Part shown: piece after piece, positions 1 to 8,234 of the stretch
Layout: every line of letters begins with the position of its first letter
How positions within the stretch are numbered: the stretch's first letter is position 1
Assembly (NCBI RefSeq): GCF_007197645.1
Contig: NZ_VKGK01000039.1
Location: 1 to 47,054 of the forward strand
Direction of reading: 5' to 3'
DNA: 47,054 nt
Source: Shewanella hanedai
Lineage (GTDB): Bacteria > Pseudomonadota > Gammaproteobacteria > Enterobacterales > Shewanellaceae
Notes under the pieces: model-generated
Databases searched by the model: none
What the model was told of the DNA's origin: nothing
The model's input: the letters and a program-made list of their open reading frames with translations, nothing else
Made by a program: the position numbers and the translations under genes

Positions 1-112
1 GAAACCATAGCATTGTGGCCCCACCTGATCCCATCCCGAACTCAGAAGTGAAACGCAATCGCGCCGATGGTAGTGTGGGGTCTCCCCATGTGAGAGTAGG
101 TCATTTCCAGGC
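1..112 (+). rRNA. rrf: 5S ribosomal RNA, 3' part (5' end cut by window)
   Basis: The conserved 5S core is visible (CCGAACTCAGAAGTGAAACG around 38-57, then GCGCCGATGGTAGTGTGGGG at 61-80), followed by the 3' strand of the terminal helix, ending in CCAGGC. Only the first few nucleotides are missing. It is the last gene of an upstream rRNA operon, and a strong terminator follows directly. The exact mature 3' end is uncertain by two or three bases. Confidence 0.96.
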
Positions 113-141
113 GCCTATTTATTCTCGAAAGAGAAGCGATA

Positions 142-173
142 AATCCCTAGTACTTTGTACTAGGGATTTTTTC
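142..173 (+). terminator. Rho-independent terminator of the upstream rrn operon
   Basis: A perfect 12-bp stem (AATCCCTAGTAC at 142-153, GTACTAGGGATT at 157-168) with a 3-nt loop is followed by a T run. It lies about 30 bases after the 5S end, where an rrn operon terminator is expected. Confidence 0.92.
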
Positions 174-262
174 GTTTAAGCCTGGGAAAATGACGGAACG
201 AACATGGGAAAAGAAAATAGCGCATGCGAAGCATGCTTCCCTTCATGTGATAGGTAGAGATT

Positions 263-410
263 TGCTCCTGCAATCTCGACACTTCCGCCATCCTTGGCGG
301 TCGTAGGGTGAAGCCCTTGCGCTTATCAAGCGGAGCTCGATGCATGGGTTGAGCGCGGAGAGCTTCGATAACTGCTCCTGCGTTATTCTAATTACCGCCA
401 TCCATGGCGG
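263..410. repeat. Two related ~38-bp hairpin units 110 bp apart
   Basis: 263-300 and 373-410 share the same arrangement. Each begins TGCTCCTGC, continues with a variable AT-rich stretch, and ends in a 6-bp stem CCGCCA-4-TGGCGG; the two loops differ by one base. The offset is exactly 110 bp. They look like two copies of one dispersed palindromic unit. Confidence 0.6.
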
Positions 411-701
411 CATGCTCGAAGCTAGACCATTGGAAGGCGCCTTCGCTGTAGGCTACAAAATCACTACTTCCGAGAACAATTTCCGCTAAGCAGCCTCCCC
501 AGTTCAGCGACTTCGTCACTTCTCGCTACAAAGCAGCTGAATGCTGCGCATCCAATACACTACTTTTTCGCCCACATGTGTCCCCTTCGGGGATAATAAA
601 GAGTAGGGCGAATATTGCGATAGCGATGTGCTTATGAGCGCGAAGCTTTAGCGTAGCTGGCCATGACAGGCGCCTATTTAGTATTTAAGCAGCGGGCTTT
701 T

Positions 702-1451
702 TTACGTCTGCAATTTGTCAATGACTCTAATCACTTCTACGATCTTGCATCGGCTAGTGCTGTGTGGATGTTTATTGCTCCAAGACTCTATAAGATTTGC
801 CAGATATCCGGGGAGATCCGTGAGTGATGCTAACTGCTTGTGGGCGATGATCCATTTAGGATCGTATTGTTGTTCGATTGAAGGTATGGCTATTGTATGC
901 ATGTTGGCCGCTCTTGCTGCGATAAGGCCATTAAATGAGTCTTCGATTGCTACACATTCTGATGGTGCTATATTTAAGGCGTCAGCGCAATTAAGGTAGA
1001 CCTCAGGGTGAGGTTTACCAAAGGCCAAGTGTTCTGCCGAATGAATAGAGTCAAAAAAGTGCATTATATTGAGTTTGTTTAAAACGGTTTCGATGATGGC
1101 ATGAGATGAAGAGGTTGCTAAACCAATTTTTAAACCACTCTTCTGGCAAAAAACCAATGCATCCATAACACCATTCATCGGCCTGCCGCTGTTTAAAATC
1201 TGATTTATAACCCTATCTATAATTAGCGTTGATGTTTGAGCGTTATCATAATCATTCCATGGAAAACGTTGATACCAATATTTGACTACTTGATCAATTC
1301 TAAGGCCAGTAGTTTGTAAGATTTGGTCATAACTAAGTTGTAGACCGAGGCTTTTAAAGACTTCATGCTCAGCATTTTGCCACAGAGGTTCTGAATCAAT
1401 CAAAACGCCATCCATGTCGAAAATTACAGCTTTGAGCGATGGTAATGTCAT
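702..1451 (-). CDS. HAD-family sugar-phosphate phosphatase (YniC/HxpB-like)
   Basis: A 249-residue cytosolic haloacid-dehalogenase hydrolase of the beta-phosphoglucomutase/2-deoxyglucose-6-phosphatase group. The four HAD motifs are present: DMDG with nucleophile D12 and acid/base D14, T113-S114 in LATSSS, K146 in FGKPHPE, and E170-D171 in AIEDSFNG. A helical cap follows motif I (about 18-85). By similarity it would dephosphorylate hexose or hexitol phosphates; the exact substrate cannot be read from sequence. E. coli YniC is about 222 residues, so the final ~29 residues, after LTDLPGYLANL, look like an extra tail. The stop codon lies 21 bases from the direct repeat that bounds the 5S-side block, so the tail may have arisen when the original end was disrupted. 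The gene stands alone. Confidence 0.85.
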   Translation of the reverse strand: MTLPSLKAVIFDMDGVLIDSEPLWQNAEHEVFKSLGLQLSYDQILQTTGLRIDQVVKYWYQRFPWNDYDNAQTSTLIIDRVINQILNSGRPMNGVMDALVFCQKSGLKIGLATSSSHAIIETVLNKLNIMHFFDSIHSAEHLAFGKPHPEVYLNCADALNIAPSECVAIEDSFNGLIAARAANMHTIAIPSIEQQYDPKWIIAHKQLASLTDLPGYLANLIESWSNKHPHSTSRCKIVEVIRVIDKLQT

Positions 1452-1568
1452 AGTGTTCCAGTATGTTCGATATAATTAAGGTGAATAGTACTGCGTTATT
1501 GTGGCTATTATAATCAATGTAGTGAGATAAATAGTGTATGTATGAGAGAATATTTACCCGTTATTTAG

Positions 1569-1592
1569 CGTAATTTACTTAAGTGAATTACG
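1569..1592. promoter_or_regulatory. 24-bp near-perfect palindrome between the HAD gene and acnB
   Basis: Arms CGTAATT and AATTACG surround a central ACTTAAGT, and 22 of 24 positions are symmetric. A second inverted repeat, ATTACAT-6-ATGTAAT, lies at 1645-1664. Both sit in the 415-bp gap between the HAD start and the acnB start, about 120 bp upstream of the former and 200-300 bp upstream of the latter. They have the shape of repressor operators, but no regulator can be assigned with confidence. Confidence 0.5.
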
Positions 1593-1739
1593 ATGTAACT
1601 ATCTGTTGGCAATAGTATTAACAATATTTCTAAACTATTGTCTAATTACATTGATGGATGTAATGGAATAAATTACAGTGCAGCGTGAGTTATGCTGATG
1701 ATCCATCTCTTGTTTGTGAACCATAAGAGTGTGATCTGA

Positions 1740-1768
1740 TTCAAACTTTTCTAAAGCTGTAGTATAAT
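1740..1768 (+). promoter_or_regulatory. Predicted sigma-70 promoter of acnB
   Basis: TTCAAA (1740-1745) and a perfect TATAAT (1763-1768) are separated by 17 bp, giving a leader of about 90 bases before the acnB GTG start. Confidence 0.6.
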
Positions 1769-1866
1769 ACGACCAGAAATAAGGGTCGAGCCTGCTTAAC
1801 TGTGAGCTTTATTAATGAAGCAGTGCAGTTTCGTTGTAAGAACGCCAAACAAAGAGGAATGTTGCC

Positions 1867-4464
1867 GTGCTAGAAGCATATCGTAAACACGTCGAAGAGC
1901 GTGCTTCAGAGGGCGTAGTCCCTAAGCCACTAGATGCCCAGCAAGTGGCAGAGTTAGTTGAGCTAGTTAAAACCCCGCCAGTAGGTGAAGAGGCGCTTAT
2001 CCTCGATCTACTTGAGAACAGAATTCCACCAGGAGTAGATGAGGCTGCTTATGTAAAAGCAGGCTTCTTGGATGCAGTTGCTAAAGGCGAAGTAACATCA
2101 TCGATTTTATCATCAGCACGCGCTGTTGAGCTGTTAGGTACTATGCAAGGCGGTTATAACATTGACCCTTTGATTGCACAGTTAGATGATGATGCTCAAG
2201 CGCCATTAGCGGTTGTCGCTTTATCAAAAACCTTGCTGATGTTTGACTCTTTCCATGATGTTGTTGAAAAGATGCAGGCTGGTAATGCTTATGCCAAGCA
2301 AGTTGTCGAATCTTGGTCTAATGCCGATTGGTTCCTGAATCGTCCAAAACTTGAAGATAAAATCTCCCTAACCGTATTTAAAGTCACTGGTGAAACTAAC
2401 ACTGATGATTTGTCACCTGCGCCTGATGCTTGGTCTCGTCCAGATATCCCATTGCATGCTTTAGCAATGCTAAAAAATGCTCGAGAAGGTATTGTTCCCG
2501 ATGAAGCTGGTGTTGTTGGTCCAATTAAAGAGATCGAACAACTTAAGACTAAGGGCTTCCCGTTAGTTTATGTTGGCGATGTTGTGGGTACTGGTTCTTC
2601 TCGTAAGTCAGCAACTAACTCTGTGTTGTGGTTCATGGGTGATGATATTCCTAATGTTCCTAATAAGCGCGGTGGCGGTTTTTGTCTAGGTGGTAAAATC
2701 GCGCCAATTTTCTTCAATACAATGGAAGATGCTGGTGCACTGCCAATTGAATTAGATGTTAGCAAGATGAATATGGGGGATGTCATTGATATCTATCCAT
2801 ATCAGGGTCTTGTTAAGCGTCATGATAGCGACGAAGTTATCTCTGAGTTTGAACTTAAAACTGCCGTTCTGATGGATGAGGTTCGCGCCGGTGGCCGTAT
2901 CCCACTGATCATTGGTCGTGGATTAACAGCCCGTGCTCGTGAAGTGTTAAAGCTTGAAGCGTCTACTGTATTTGTATTGCCGCAGGATGTGGCTGATACC
3001 GGTAAAGGTTATACGCTTGCACAGAAGATGGTTGGTAAAGCATGTGGTGTGACAGGGATTCGTCCTGGACAATACTGTGAGCCTAAAATGGCTTCTGTTG
3101 GCTCACAAGACACAACAGGTCCTATGACGCGTGATGAGCTTAAAGATCTTGCTTGTCTCGGTTTTAGCGCTGATCTGACAATGCAATCTTTCTGTCATAC
3201 AGCTGCATATCCTAAGCCTGTTGATGTAAACACTCACCATACTCTTCCTGATTTCATTATGAATCGTGGTGGTATTTCATTACGTCCAGGTGATGGTGTT
3301 ATCCACTCTTGGTTAAACCGTATGTTGCTTCCTGATACCGTCGGTACAGGTGGCGATTCTCATACTCGTTTCCCAATTGGCATCTCTTTCCCTGCAGGTT
3401 CTGGTTTGGTGGCATTCGCTGCAGCAACAGGCGTTATGCCTCTGGATATGCCTGAATCAGTTCTAGTGCGCTTTAAAGGTGAAATGCAGCCTGGTATCAC
3501 ATTACGTGATCTTGTTCATGCTATCCCACTTAAAGCTATCGATATGGGTCTGTTGACTGTAGAGAAGAAAGGTAAAGTTAACTTCTTCTCAGGACGCGTA
3601 CTTGAAATCGAAGGTTTGGAAAGTTTGAAAGTAGAGCAGGCATTTGAGCTTTCTGATGCTTCTGCTGAGCGAAGTGCTGCTGGTTGTAGTATCAAGCTTG
3701 ATAAAGAGCCTATCATTGAATATCTAAACTCAAACATTGTGATGTTGAAGTGGATGATTGCAGAAGGTTATGGTGATCGTCGTACGATTGAACGTCGTAT
3801 CATCGCAATGCAAGAGTGGTTAGCTAATCCTGAACTCATGAAAGCTGATGCTGATGCTGAATATGCTGCAGTTATCGAAATTGATTTGAATGACATTAAA
3901 GAGCCTATTCTTTGTGCACCAAATGATCCCGATGATGCAGTACTGCTTTCAGCTGTTCAAGACACCAAGATTGATGAAGTGTTTGTCGGTTCTTGTATGA
4001 CCAACATTGGTCATTTCCGTGCAACCGGTAAGATGCTTGATAAGTTTGCTACATCACTGCCAACACGTCTGTGGATAGCGCCTCCTACAAAGATGGATCG
4101 CGATCAACTCACTGAAGAGGGCTATTACGCTATCTTTGGTCGTGTTGGTGCTCGTATTGAGATCCCTGGTTGTTCTCTATGTATGGGTAACCAAGCACGT
4201 GTTGCCGAAGGTGCGACAGTCGTTTCTACCTCGACTCGTAACTTCCCTAACCGTCTAGGTACAGGTGCAAACGTTTATCTCGCATCTGCTGAGCTAGCGG
4301 CTGTTGCAGCATTGTTAGGTCGTCTACCTTCAGTTGAAGAGTACCAGACTTATGCGAAAGAGTTAGATGCAACAGCAGCTGACACATATCGTTATCTGAA
4401 CTTTGATAAGATCGCATCTTATACTGAAAAAGCGGGCGAAGTTATTTTCCAGTCGGCAGTTTAA
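1867..4464 (+). CDS. acnB: Bifunctional aconitate hydratase 2 / 2-methylisocitrate dehydratase
   Basis: AcnB interconverts citrate and isocitrate in the TCA cycle, and 2-methylcitrate pathway intermediates, in the cytosol using a 4Fe-4S cluster. The 865-residue product has the same length as E. coli AcnB and is near-identical over long stretches. It has the N-terminal HEAT-like domain (~1-160), then the swivel domain containing VTGETNTDDLSPAPDAWSRP (~165-375), then the catalytic domains. The cluster cysteines are in GSCMTNIGH (around 710) and CSLCMGNQ (around 769 and 772). The start is GTG at 1867, eight bases after AGAGGA; an ATG at 1860 is out of frame. Monocistronic, with its own promoter and terminator. 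In E. coli acnB follows lpd, whereas here it is about 30 kb away from lpd. Confidence 0.98.
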   Translation: MLEAYRKHVEERASEGVVPKPLDAQQVAELVELVKTPPVGEEALILDLLENRIPPGVDEAAYVKAGFLDAVAKGEVTSSILSSARAVELLGTMQGGYNIDPLIAQLDDDAQAPLAVVALSKTLLMFDSFHDVVEKMQAGNAYAKQVVESWSNADWFLNRPKLEDKISLTVFKVTGETNTDDLSPAPDAWSRPDIPLHALAMLKNAREGIVPDEAGVVGPIKEIEQLKTKGFPLVYVGDVVGTGSSRKSATNSVLWFMGDDIPNVPNKRGGGFCLGGKIAPIFFNTMEDAGALPIELDVSKMNMGDVIDIYPYQGLVKRHDSDEVISEFELKTAVLMDEVRAGGRIPLIIGRGLTARAREVLKLEASTVFVLPQDVADTGKGYTLAQKMVGKACGVTGIRPGQYCEPKMASVGSQDTTGPMTRDELKDLACLGFSADLTMQSFCHTAAYPKPVDVNTHHTLPDFIMNRGGISLRPGDGVIHSWLNRMLLPDTVGTGGDSHTRFPIGISFPAGSGLVAFAAATGVMPLDMPESVLVRFKGEMQPGITLRDLVHAIPLKAIDMGLLTVEKKGKVNFFSGRVLEIEGLESLKVEQAFELSDASAERSAAGCSIKLDKEPIIEYLNSNIVMLKWMIAEGYGDRRTIERRIIAMQEWLANPELMKADADAEYAAVIEIDLNDIKEPILCAPNDPDDAVLLSAVQDTKIDEVFVGSCMTNIGHFRATGKMLDKFATSLPTRLWIAPPTKMDRDQLTEEGYYAIFGRVGARIEIPGCSLCMGNQARVAEGATVVSTSTRNFPNRLGTGANVYLASAELAAVAALLGRLPSVEEYQTYAKELDATAADTYRYLNFDKIASYTEKAGEVIFQSAV

Positions 4465-4491
4465 TCCCTAATCTCTAGGTGATATAAACGT

Positions 4492-4522
4492 AAAAAGGCC
4501 AGCTTGTTAGCTGGCCTTTTTT
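4492..4522 (+). terminator. Terminator of acnB
   Basis: AAAAAGGCCAGC / GCTGGCCTTTTT hairpin with a 6-nt loop followed by T runs, 28 bases after the acnB stop. Confidence 0.92.
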
Positions 4523-4628
4523 ATATTTTTTTTTGAAGATAATGAGTGTTAAATGGATAGTTTACATATAGGGAGAATCATAAAAAAATTTTAAACAACC
4601 TAATTAAGTACTTACAGTAACTTTTTAA

Positions 4629-5096
4629 CTAGGAGTGTTTTGTGTGTAACACTTCCAATAGCTTATCTTCTAGCTCGAAACGAGTTTCCATTGCATGACC
4701 TAAAGATGACAGGTCTTTGTCGAGCTGAAATAACACATTATCATCCACTAATGCTGTGTACTTATCATTGAAATCTAGAGCAGAATCTGTTGTCTCGCTG
4801 ATACGAGGAACAAGATTTTGGGCCAAGGTTTTACTCGATGAACCATGTTGTTCACAGGCGGTGACCACTTGGTCATAAACTTCAAAATGCCCTTCAGAAA
4901 CATAATCCATTAATAGATCGCAAAACTCTTTGATTAAGGTTACAGGCGGGAGAGATTTTTCGGTTGAATCATAAGGAGGTATACCTGCAATCTTGCAGTA
5001 ATTAACCAGCAGTTTACGACGATTGTTCAGCCACTGATCGATTAGGCTGTTTGCACCACCCCATCTTTGTTCGGCTTTTTCCAGTTGTTTTAACAT
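4629..5096 (-). CDS. rsd: Regulator of sigma D (anti-sigma-70 factor, Rsd/AlgQ family)
   Basis: A 155-residue all-helical cytosolic protein. Like E. coli Rsd (158 aa) it starts MLKQLEKAEQRWGG, has the family features WL-xx-RR-x-LLVNYCKIAGI, DYVSEGHFEVY, and a C-terminal ARFELEDKL-like segment (TRFELEDKLLEVL). Rsd binds region 4 of the housekeeping sigma factor, freeing core RNA polymerase for alternative sigma factors in stationary phase. Its position beside divergent hemE matches the E. coli rsd/hemE region, which supports the call. A plausible own promoter lies at about 5150-5195 (TTGACT ... AATAAT on the minus strand, with a long spacer). A predicted small RNA or leader attenuator lies further upstream on the same strand. 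Confidence 0.93.
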   Translation of the reverse strand: MLKQLEKAEQRWGGANSLIDQWLNNRRKLLVNYCKIAGIPPYDSTEKSLPPVTLIKEFCDLLMDYVSEGHFEVYDQVVTACEQHGSSSKTLAQNLVPRISETTDSALDFNDKYTALVDDNVLFQLDKDLSSLGHAMETRFELEDKLLEVLHTKHS

Positions 5097-5254
5097 GATA
5101 GTTCTCGATTCTGAGTTCTTCCCTGACTTCTAATGTAGGTGACAATGAGGGTATTAATCAACCATTATTCGACGATTTGATAAGATTAAGTCAATTAGGG
5201 CTTTAGGCTGGTTTTTATATTTGTATATGGGGAGAGGTTTAAGATTTTTTTTCT

Positions 5255-5349
5255 AAAAATAAAATGCCCAGCGATGAAAGATTATCGCTGGGCGAGTATT
5301 GGTTTTGCAGGCTCGATAGGACGAGCTTCTTGATTGTTCTTGCTAGCGC
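5255..5349 (-). ncRNA. Predicted ~95-nt small RNA (or rsd leader attenuator)
   Basis: A near-consensus promoter is followed, about 95 nt later, by a textbook intrinsic terminator: a perfect 10-bp stem GCCCAGCGAT/ATCGCTGGGC (minus 5293-5266) and then ATTTTATTTTT. In between is a small hairpin (GCTCG/CGAGC, 5326-5311) whose 6-nt loop reads UCCUAU in the RNA, complementary to AUAGGA-type ribosome binding sites. No protein is encoded. I do not recognise the sequence as RyhB, Spot 42, CyaR, FnrS or another known RNA. Because rsd lies downstream on the same strand, the element could instead be a transcription attenuator in a long rsd leader. The DNA signals are strong; the RNA itself is inferred. 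Confidence 0.65.
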
Positions 5350-5355
5350 AGACTT

Positions 5356-5384
5356 TTTATACCAAAGGCTTGGGATGTGTGCAA
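5356..5384 (-). promoter_or_regulatory. Strong sigma-70 promoter for the predicted small RNA
   Basis: On the minus strand TTGCAC (5384-5379) and TATAAA (5361-5356) are separated by exactly 17 bp. The predicted start is a G near 5349. No open reading frame begins downstream before the terminator at 5293-5255. Confidence 0.7.
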
Positions 5385-5597
5385 CTTTTTTTTGTCATAT
5401 TGGGAACATTAACACTTATTAATTATCAGGCTATTTCATTTGCTTGTTTTTTGCTCAGCTAGGTTAAGCATGTTCATCTTGATTATTTTTTGTATGTAGT
5501 GGTGTTTGTCACATAAATGATCTGAGGGAGGATATTTTACTCTCGTAAATGCTAAACTACGCGCAGCGGAAATCAATAAGTCTAGGAATAGAGCCAA

Positions 5598-6662
5598 ATG
5601 GCAGAATTAAAAAATGATCGTTATTTACGCGCCTTACTAAAACAACCTGTTGACAGAACTCCTGTCTGGATGATGCGTCAAGCTGGCCGTTACCTCCCAG
5701 AATACAAAGCTACCCGCGCAGAAGCCGGTGACTTTATGTCTTTGTGTAAGAATCAGGACTTAGCATGTGAAGTAACGCTTCAGCCGCTTCGTCGATATGA
5801 TCTTGATGCTGCTATCCTTTTCTCTGATATTTTGACAATACCAGATGCAATGGGCCTAGGCTTATACTTTGAAACTGGTGAAGGTCCTCGTTTCGAGCGC
5901 CCAACAGACACTATCGATGCAATCAAGAAGCTTTCAATTCCAGATCCTGAAGATGAGCTTGGTTATGTAATGCGTGCTGTTAGCACTATTCGCCGTGAAC
6001 TTAAAGGTGAAGTGCCACTGATCGGTTTCTCAGGTTCGCCTTGGACATTGGCCACTTACATGGTTGAAGGTGGTTCAAGCAAGACATTCGAGAAAATTAA
6101 GAAGATGGCATACGAAGAGCCTAAGGCTCTGCATATGCTACTTGATAAGCTAGCTGATTCTGTGATTTTGTACTTGAATGCACAAGTTGCCAATGGCGCA
6201 CAGTCTCTGATGATTTTCGATTCGTGGGGAGGAGCTCTTTCTCACCACGCTTACCGTGAATTCTCACTGCGTTATATGCAAAAGATTGTCGATGGCCTGA
6301 CTCGCTTTGCTGATGGACGTCAAGTACCTGTGACTTTATTCACTAAAGGTGGCGGTCTATGGTTAGAAGCTATGGCTGAAACTGGCTGTGATGCACTAGG
6401 TTTAGATTGGACGGTTGATATCGGTGATGCACGTCGTCGTGTGGGTCATAAAGTTGCTTTACAGGGTAACATGGACCCTTCAGTGCTTTATGCATCTCCA
6501 GAGCGTATTCATCAAGAGGTAGGTCAAATTCTATCTAGCTATGGTGAAGGTACTGGACATGTATTCAACTTAGGTCATGGTATCCATCAACATGTTGATC
6601 CTGAGCATGCTGGTGCATTTATCAATTCAGTACATGAGTTGTCTGGTCAATATCATAAGTAA
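5598..6662 (+). CDS. hemE: Uroporphyrinogen decarboxylase
   Basis: Converts uroporphyrinogen III to coproporphyrinogen III by removing four acetate carboxyls, the branch-point step towards heme, in the cytosol and without a cofactor. The 354-residue length equals E. coli HemE. The signature RTPVWMMRQAGRYLPEY gives substrate-binding R27 and R31. Catalytic Asp77 lies in AAILFSDILT, and the family segment GFSGSPWTLATYMVEGGSS and the C-terminal FNLGHGIHQHVDPEH with its histidines are present. Single gene, divergent from rsd, with its own terminator. No classical promoter stands out in the leader. Confidence 0.98.
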   Translation: MAELKNDRYLRALLKQPVDRTPVWMMRQAGRYLPEYKATRAEAGDFMSLCKNQDLACEVTLQPLRRYDLDAAILFSDILTIPDAMGLGLYFETGEGPRFERPTDTIDAIKKLSIPDPEDELGYVMRAVSTIRRELKGEVPLIGFSGSPWTLATYMVEGGSSKTFEKIKKMAYEEPKALHMLLDKLADSVILYLNAQVANGAQSLMIFDSWGGALSHHAYREFSLRYMQKIVDGLTRFADGRQVPVTLFTKGGGLWLEAMAETGCDALGLDWTVDIGDARRRVGHKVALQGNMDPSVLYASPERIHQEVGQILSSYGEGTGHVFNLGHGIHQHVDPEHAGAFINSVHELSGQYHK

Positions 6663-6680
6663 CCCAGTTACTATGAATAG

Positions 6681-6708
6681 AGCCCATCCATAGTGATGGG
6701 CTTTTTTA
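6681..6708 (+). terminator. Terminator of hemE
   Basis: AGCCCATC-6-GATGGGCT hairpin followed by TTTTT, 18 bases after the hemE stop. Confidence 0.92.
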
Positions 6709-6752
6709 TGTTTAATTGTGGCGATAATTAGCAAAAATTAATCTATTTAGAT

Positions 6753-8234
6753 TTACTTTATCTGTTGCAACTCAATATGAAATTGACTGCCCTCTCCGGG
6801 AACACTTTCAATATCGATATTACATTTCAATAATCCCAATAACTGTCTGACGATTGCCAAGCCGACACCCAGTTGAGGCAATACATCGGTGCGATTAAAT
6901 TTAGGTTTCGATTTTAGTTGTTTGAGCGCCTGCAGTTCATGCTTATGCATCCCCGAACCGTTATCTGATACACATAGCCAAATGGGCTTATCATTGATGT
7001 AAAGCAGATCTTCTGACTCGTGAGCCAAAGGTTTTATGGTAATACGGCCACCGGCGGGTGTATAACGAATGGCGTTATCGATGAGATTGCTGAGGACACG
7101 CATCAGAATTTGTGGATCCGTTAGCACAAATAGATTTGAGCTAAGATCGAAATCAAGTTCCACATTTTGCTTTTTAGCTCTTGGTGCAAAGATAAGCACC
7201 AACTCTTGCATGAGTGGTGTTAGCGCTACTCGTTTAAATTCAGGTGTTATCTGACCATTTTCCAATGCGGCCAACTCCAGCATTTGGCTTAAAAGTTGCT
7301 GAATATGTCTTCCAGAGTTTGCTGCGATCTCAATTAAATCACTATTCCGTTCGTTTACCGGCATTAATAACCAAGTATCTATGTAGCCTAGAAGTGAGGT
7401 GAGAGGCGTTTTCAAATCATGTGATAGGTGTAACATGAAGTCATGCCGGACTTGTTGCTGACGATTAATAGCCTGATGTTGTTGGCTAATTCTTTCTAAG
7501 AGTTGGTTGATATGTAAACTGAGTTGCTGGATCTCGCTGCTTCCTCTGTACTCATCGGGCAGTGATAGTCCCTCATTGAGTTTATGACTGCCAAGCACTC
7601 CGAGGTCATGCTCTAATCGTGATAATGGAGAAGTTAAATATTTAGCGAGAAGTGCAAATAACGCTAACGCAAAAACAATTGAAGCTAAGACAACACCAAT
7701 CCAGAATCTTGGTGCTTGATGCTCGCTCACCAAAGATTGCCACATATCGAACTCTTCACCGCCAATGATCACGTATAAATAGCCGGTCTTTTTTCCATCT
7801 GCATTTTGTAAATATGCTGCTGAAAATATCTTTTTACTATTATGAGATCTTGGATCTATGCCTTTAATGGGTAGCTCTGCCCCGTTAATAAAGTCCCTTA
7901 ATGCTGGTGTTTCCACTCTTAAGCGTTTTATTTTTTCGGCTTTTGCATCATAAGCAACCACGTTACCTAAGGTATCTAATGTGTATATCTCAAAACTTGG
8001 CCCAAGTAACATAAAATCATGAAAAGCTTCTTTTAATGCCGCATTAGAGGTGATGCCTTGGGATAGCAGTGGGTTGATATGAGACATATGAAGGGCAAGA
8101 TCTTGATGAAGAGATTGCTGAAGTTGGTCTCGGCTAAAATCTTGGTTAAATTGAAACCATTGCCATAACGCGAGGATTAGGATGAAGACGATTAAACTGG
8201 CTGACAGTAATAATCGACTAAACAGGCTATTCAT
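6753..8234 (-). CDS. Membrane sensor histidine kinase
   Basis: 493 residues. Two membrane segments (about 5-25 and 177-200) flank a ~150-residue periplasmic sensor region. A HAMP-like linker (201-255) follows, then a HisKA domain with phospho-acceptor H272 in LHLSHDLKTPLTSLLGY. The HATPase_c domain has its N box around 383-387 (NLIDNAIRYTP), G1 at 424 (DNGSG) and G2 at 456-460 (GVGLA). All catalytic boxes are intact, so it should be active. Its start ATG shares one base with the TAA stop of the response-regulator gene (TAATG), so the two are translationally coupled and are almost certainly cognate. It is the last gene of the spondin operon. The periplasmic domain matches no sensor family I recognise, so the signal is unknown. 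A surface or envelope signal linked to the two exported proteins upstream is an inference. Confidence 0.92.
   Translation of the reverse strand: MNSLFSRLLLSASLIVFILILALWQWFQFNQDFSRDQLQQSLHQDLALHMSHINPLLSQGITSNAALKEAFHDFMLLGPSFEIYTLDTLGNVVAYDAKAEKIKRLRVETPALRDFINGAELPIKGIDPRSHNSKKIFSAAYLQNADGKKTGYLYVIIGGEEFDMWQSLVSEHQAPRFWIGVVLASIVFALALFALLAKYLTSPLSRLEHDLGVLGSHKLNEGLSLPDEYRGSSEIQQLSLHINQLLERISQQHQAINRQQQVRHDFMLHLSHDLKTPLTSLLGYIDTWLLMPVNERNSDLIEIAANSGRHIQQLLSQMLELAALENGQITPEFKRVALTPLMQELVLIFAPRAKKQNVELDFDLSSNLFVLTDPQILMRVLSNLIDNAIRYTPAGGRITIKPLAHESEDLLYINDKPIWLCVSDNGSGMHKHELQALKQLKSKPKFNRTDVLPQLGVGLAIVRQLLGLLKCNIDIESVPGEGSQFHIELQQIK

Larger units (their letters stand above)
108..680. repeat. 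Palindrome-rich non-coding block bounded by a 14-bp direct repeat of the 5S tail
   Basis: CAGGCGCCTATTTA occurs at 108-121, at the end of the 5S gene, and again at 667-680. Between the copies there is no credible gene. Instead there are many short inverted repeats: GCATGC twice (222-227, 231-236), CCGCCA/TGGCGG (285-300 and 395-410), GCAGC/GCTGC (533-547), TCCCC/GGGGA (581-593) and TTCGCCC/GGGCGAA (567-573, 606-612). The pattern resembles dispersed repetitive extragenic DNA inserted behind, or recombined with, a second 5S tail. The mechanism is an inference; the repeat itself is directly visible. Confidence 0.7.

Noticed and set aside
160..345. Minus-strand 61-codon frame after the 5S gene
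   Set aside because: It runs through the palindromic repeat block and the 5S terminator, has no ribosome site and has an Arg-rich, low-quality composition.
715..999. Plus-strand frame opposite the HAD gene
   Set aside because: It is antisense to an intact, well-supported gene and has no family features.
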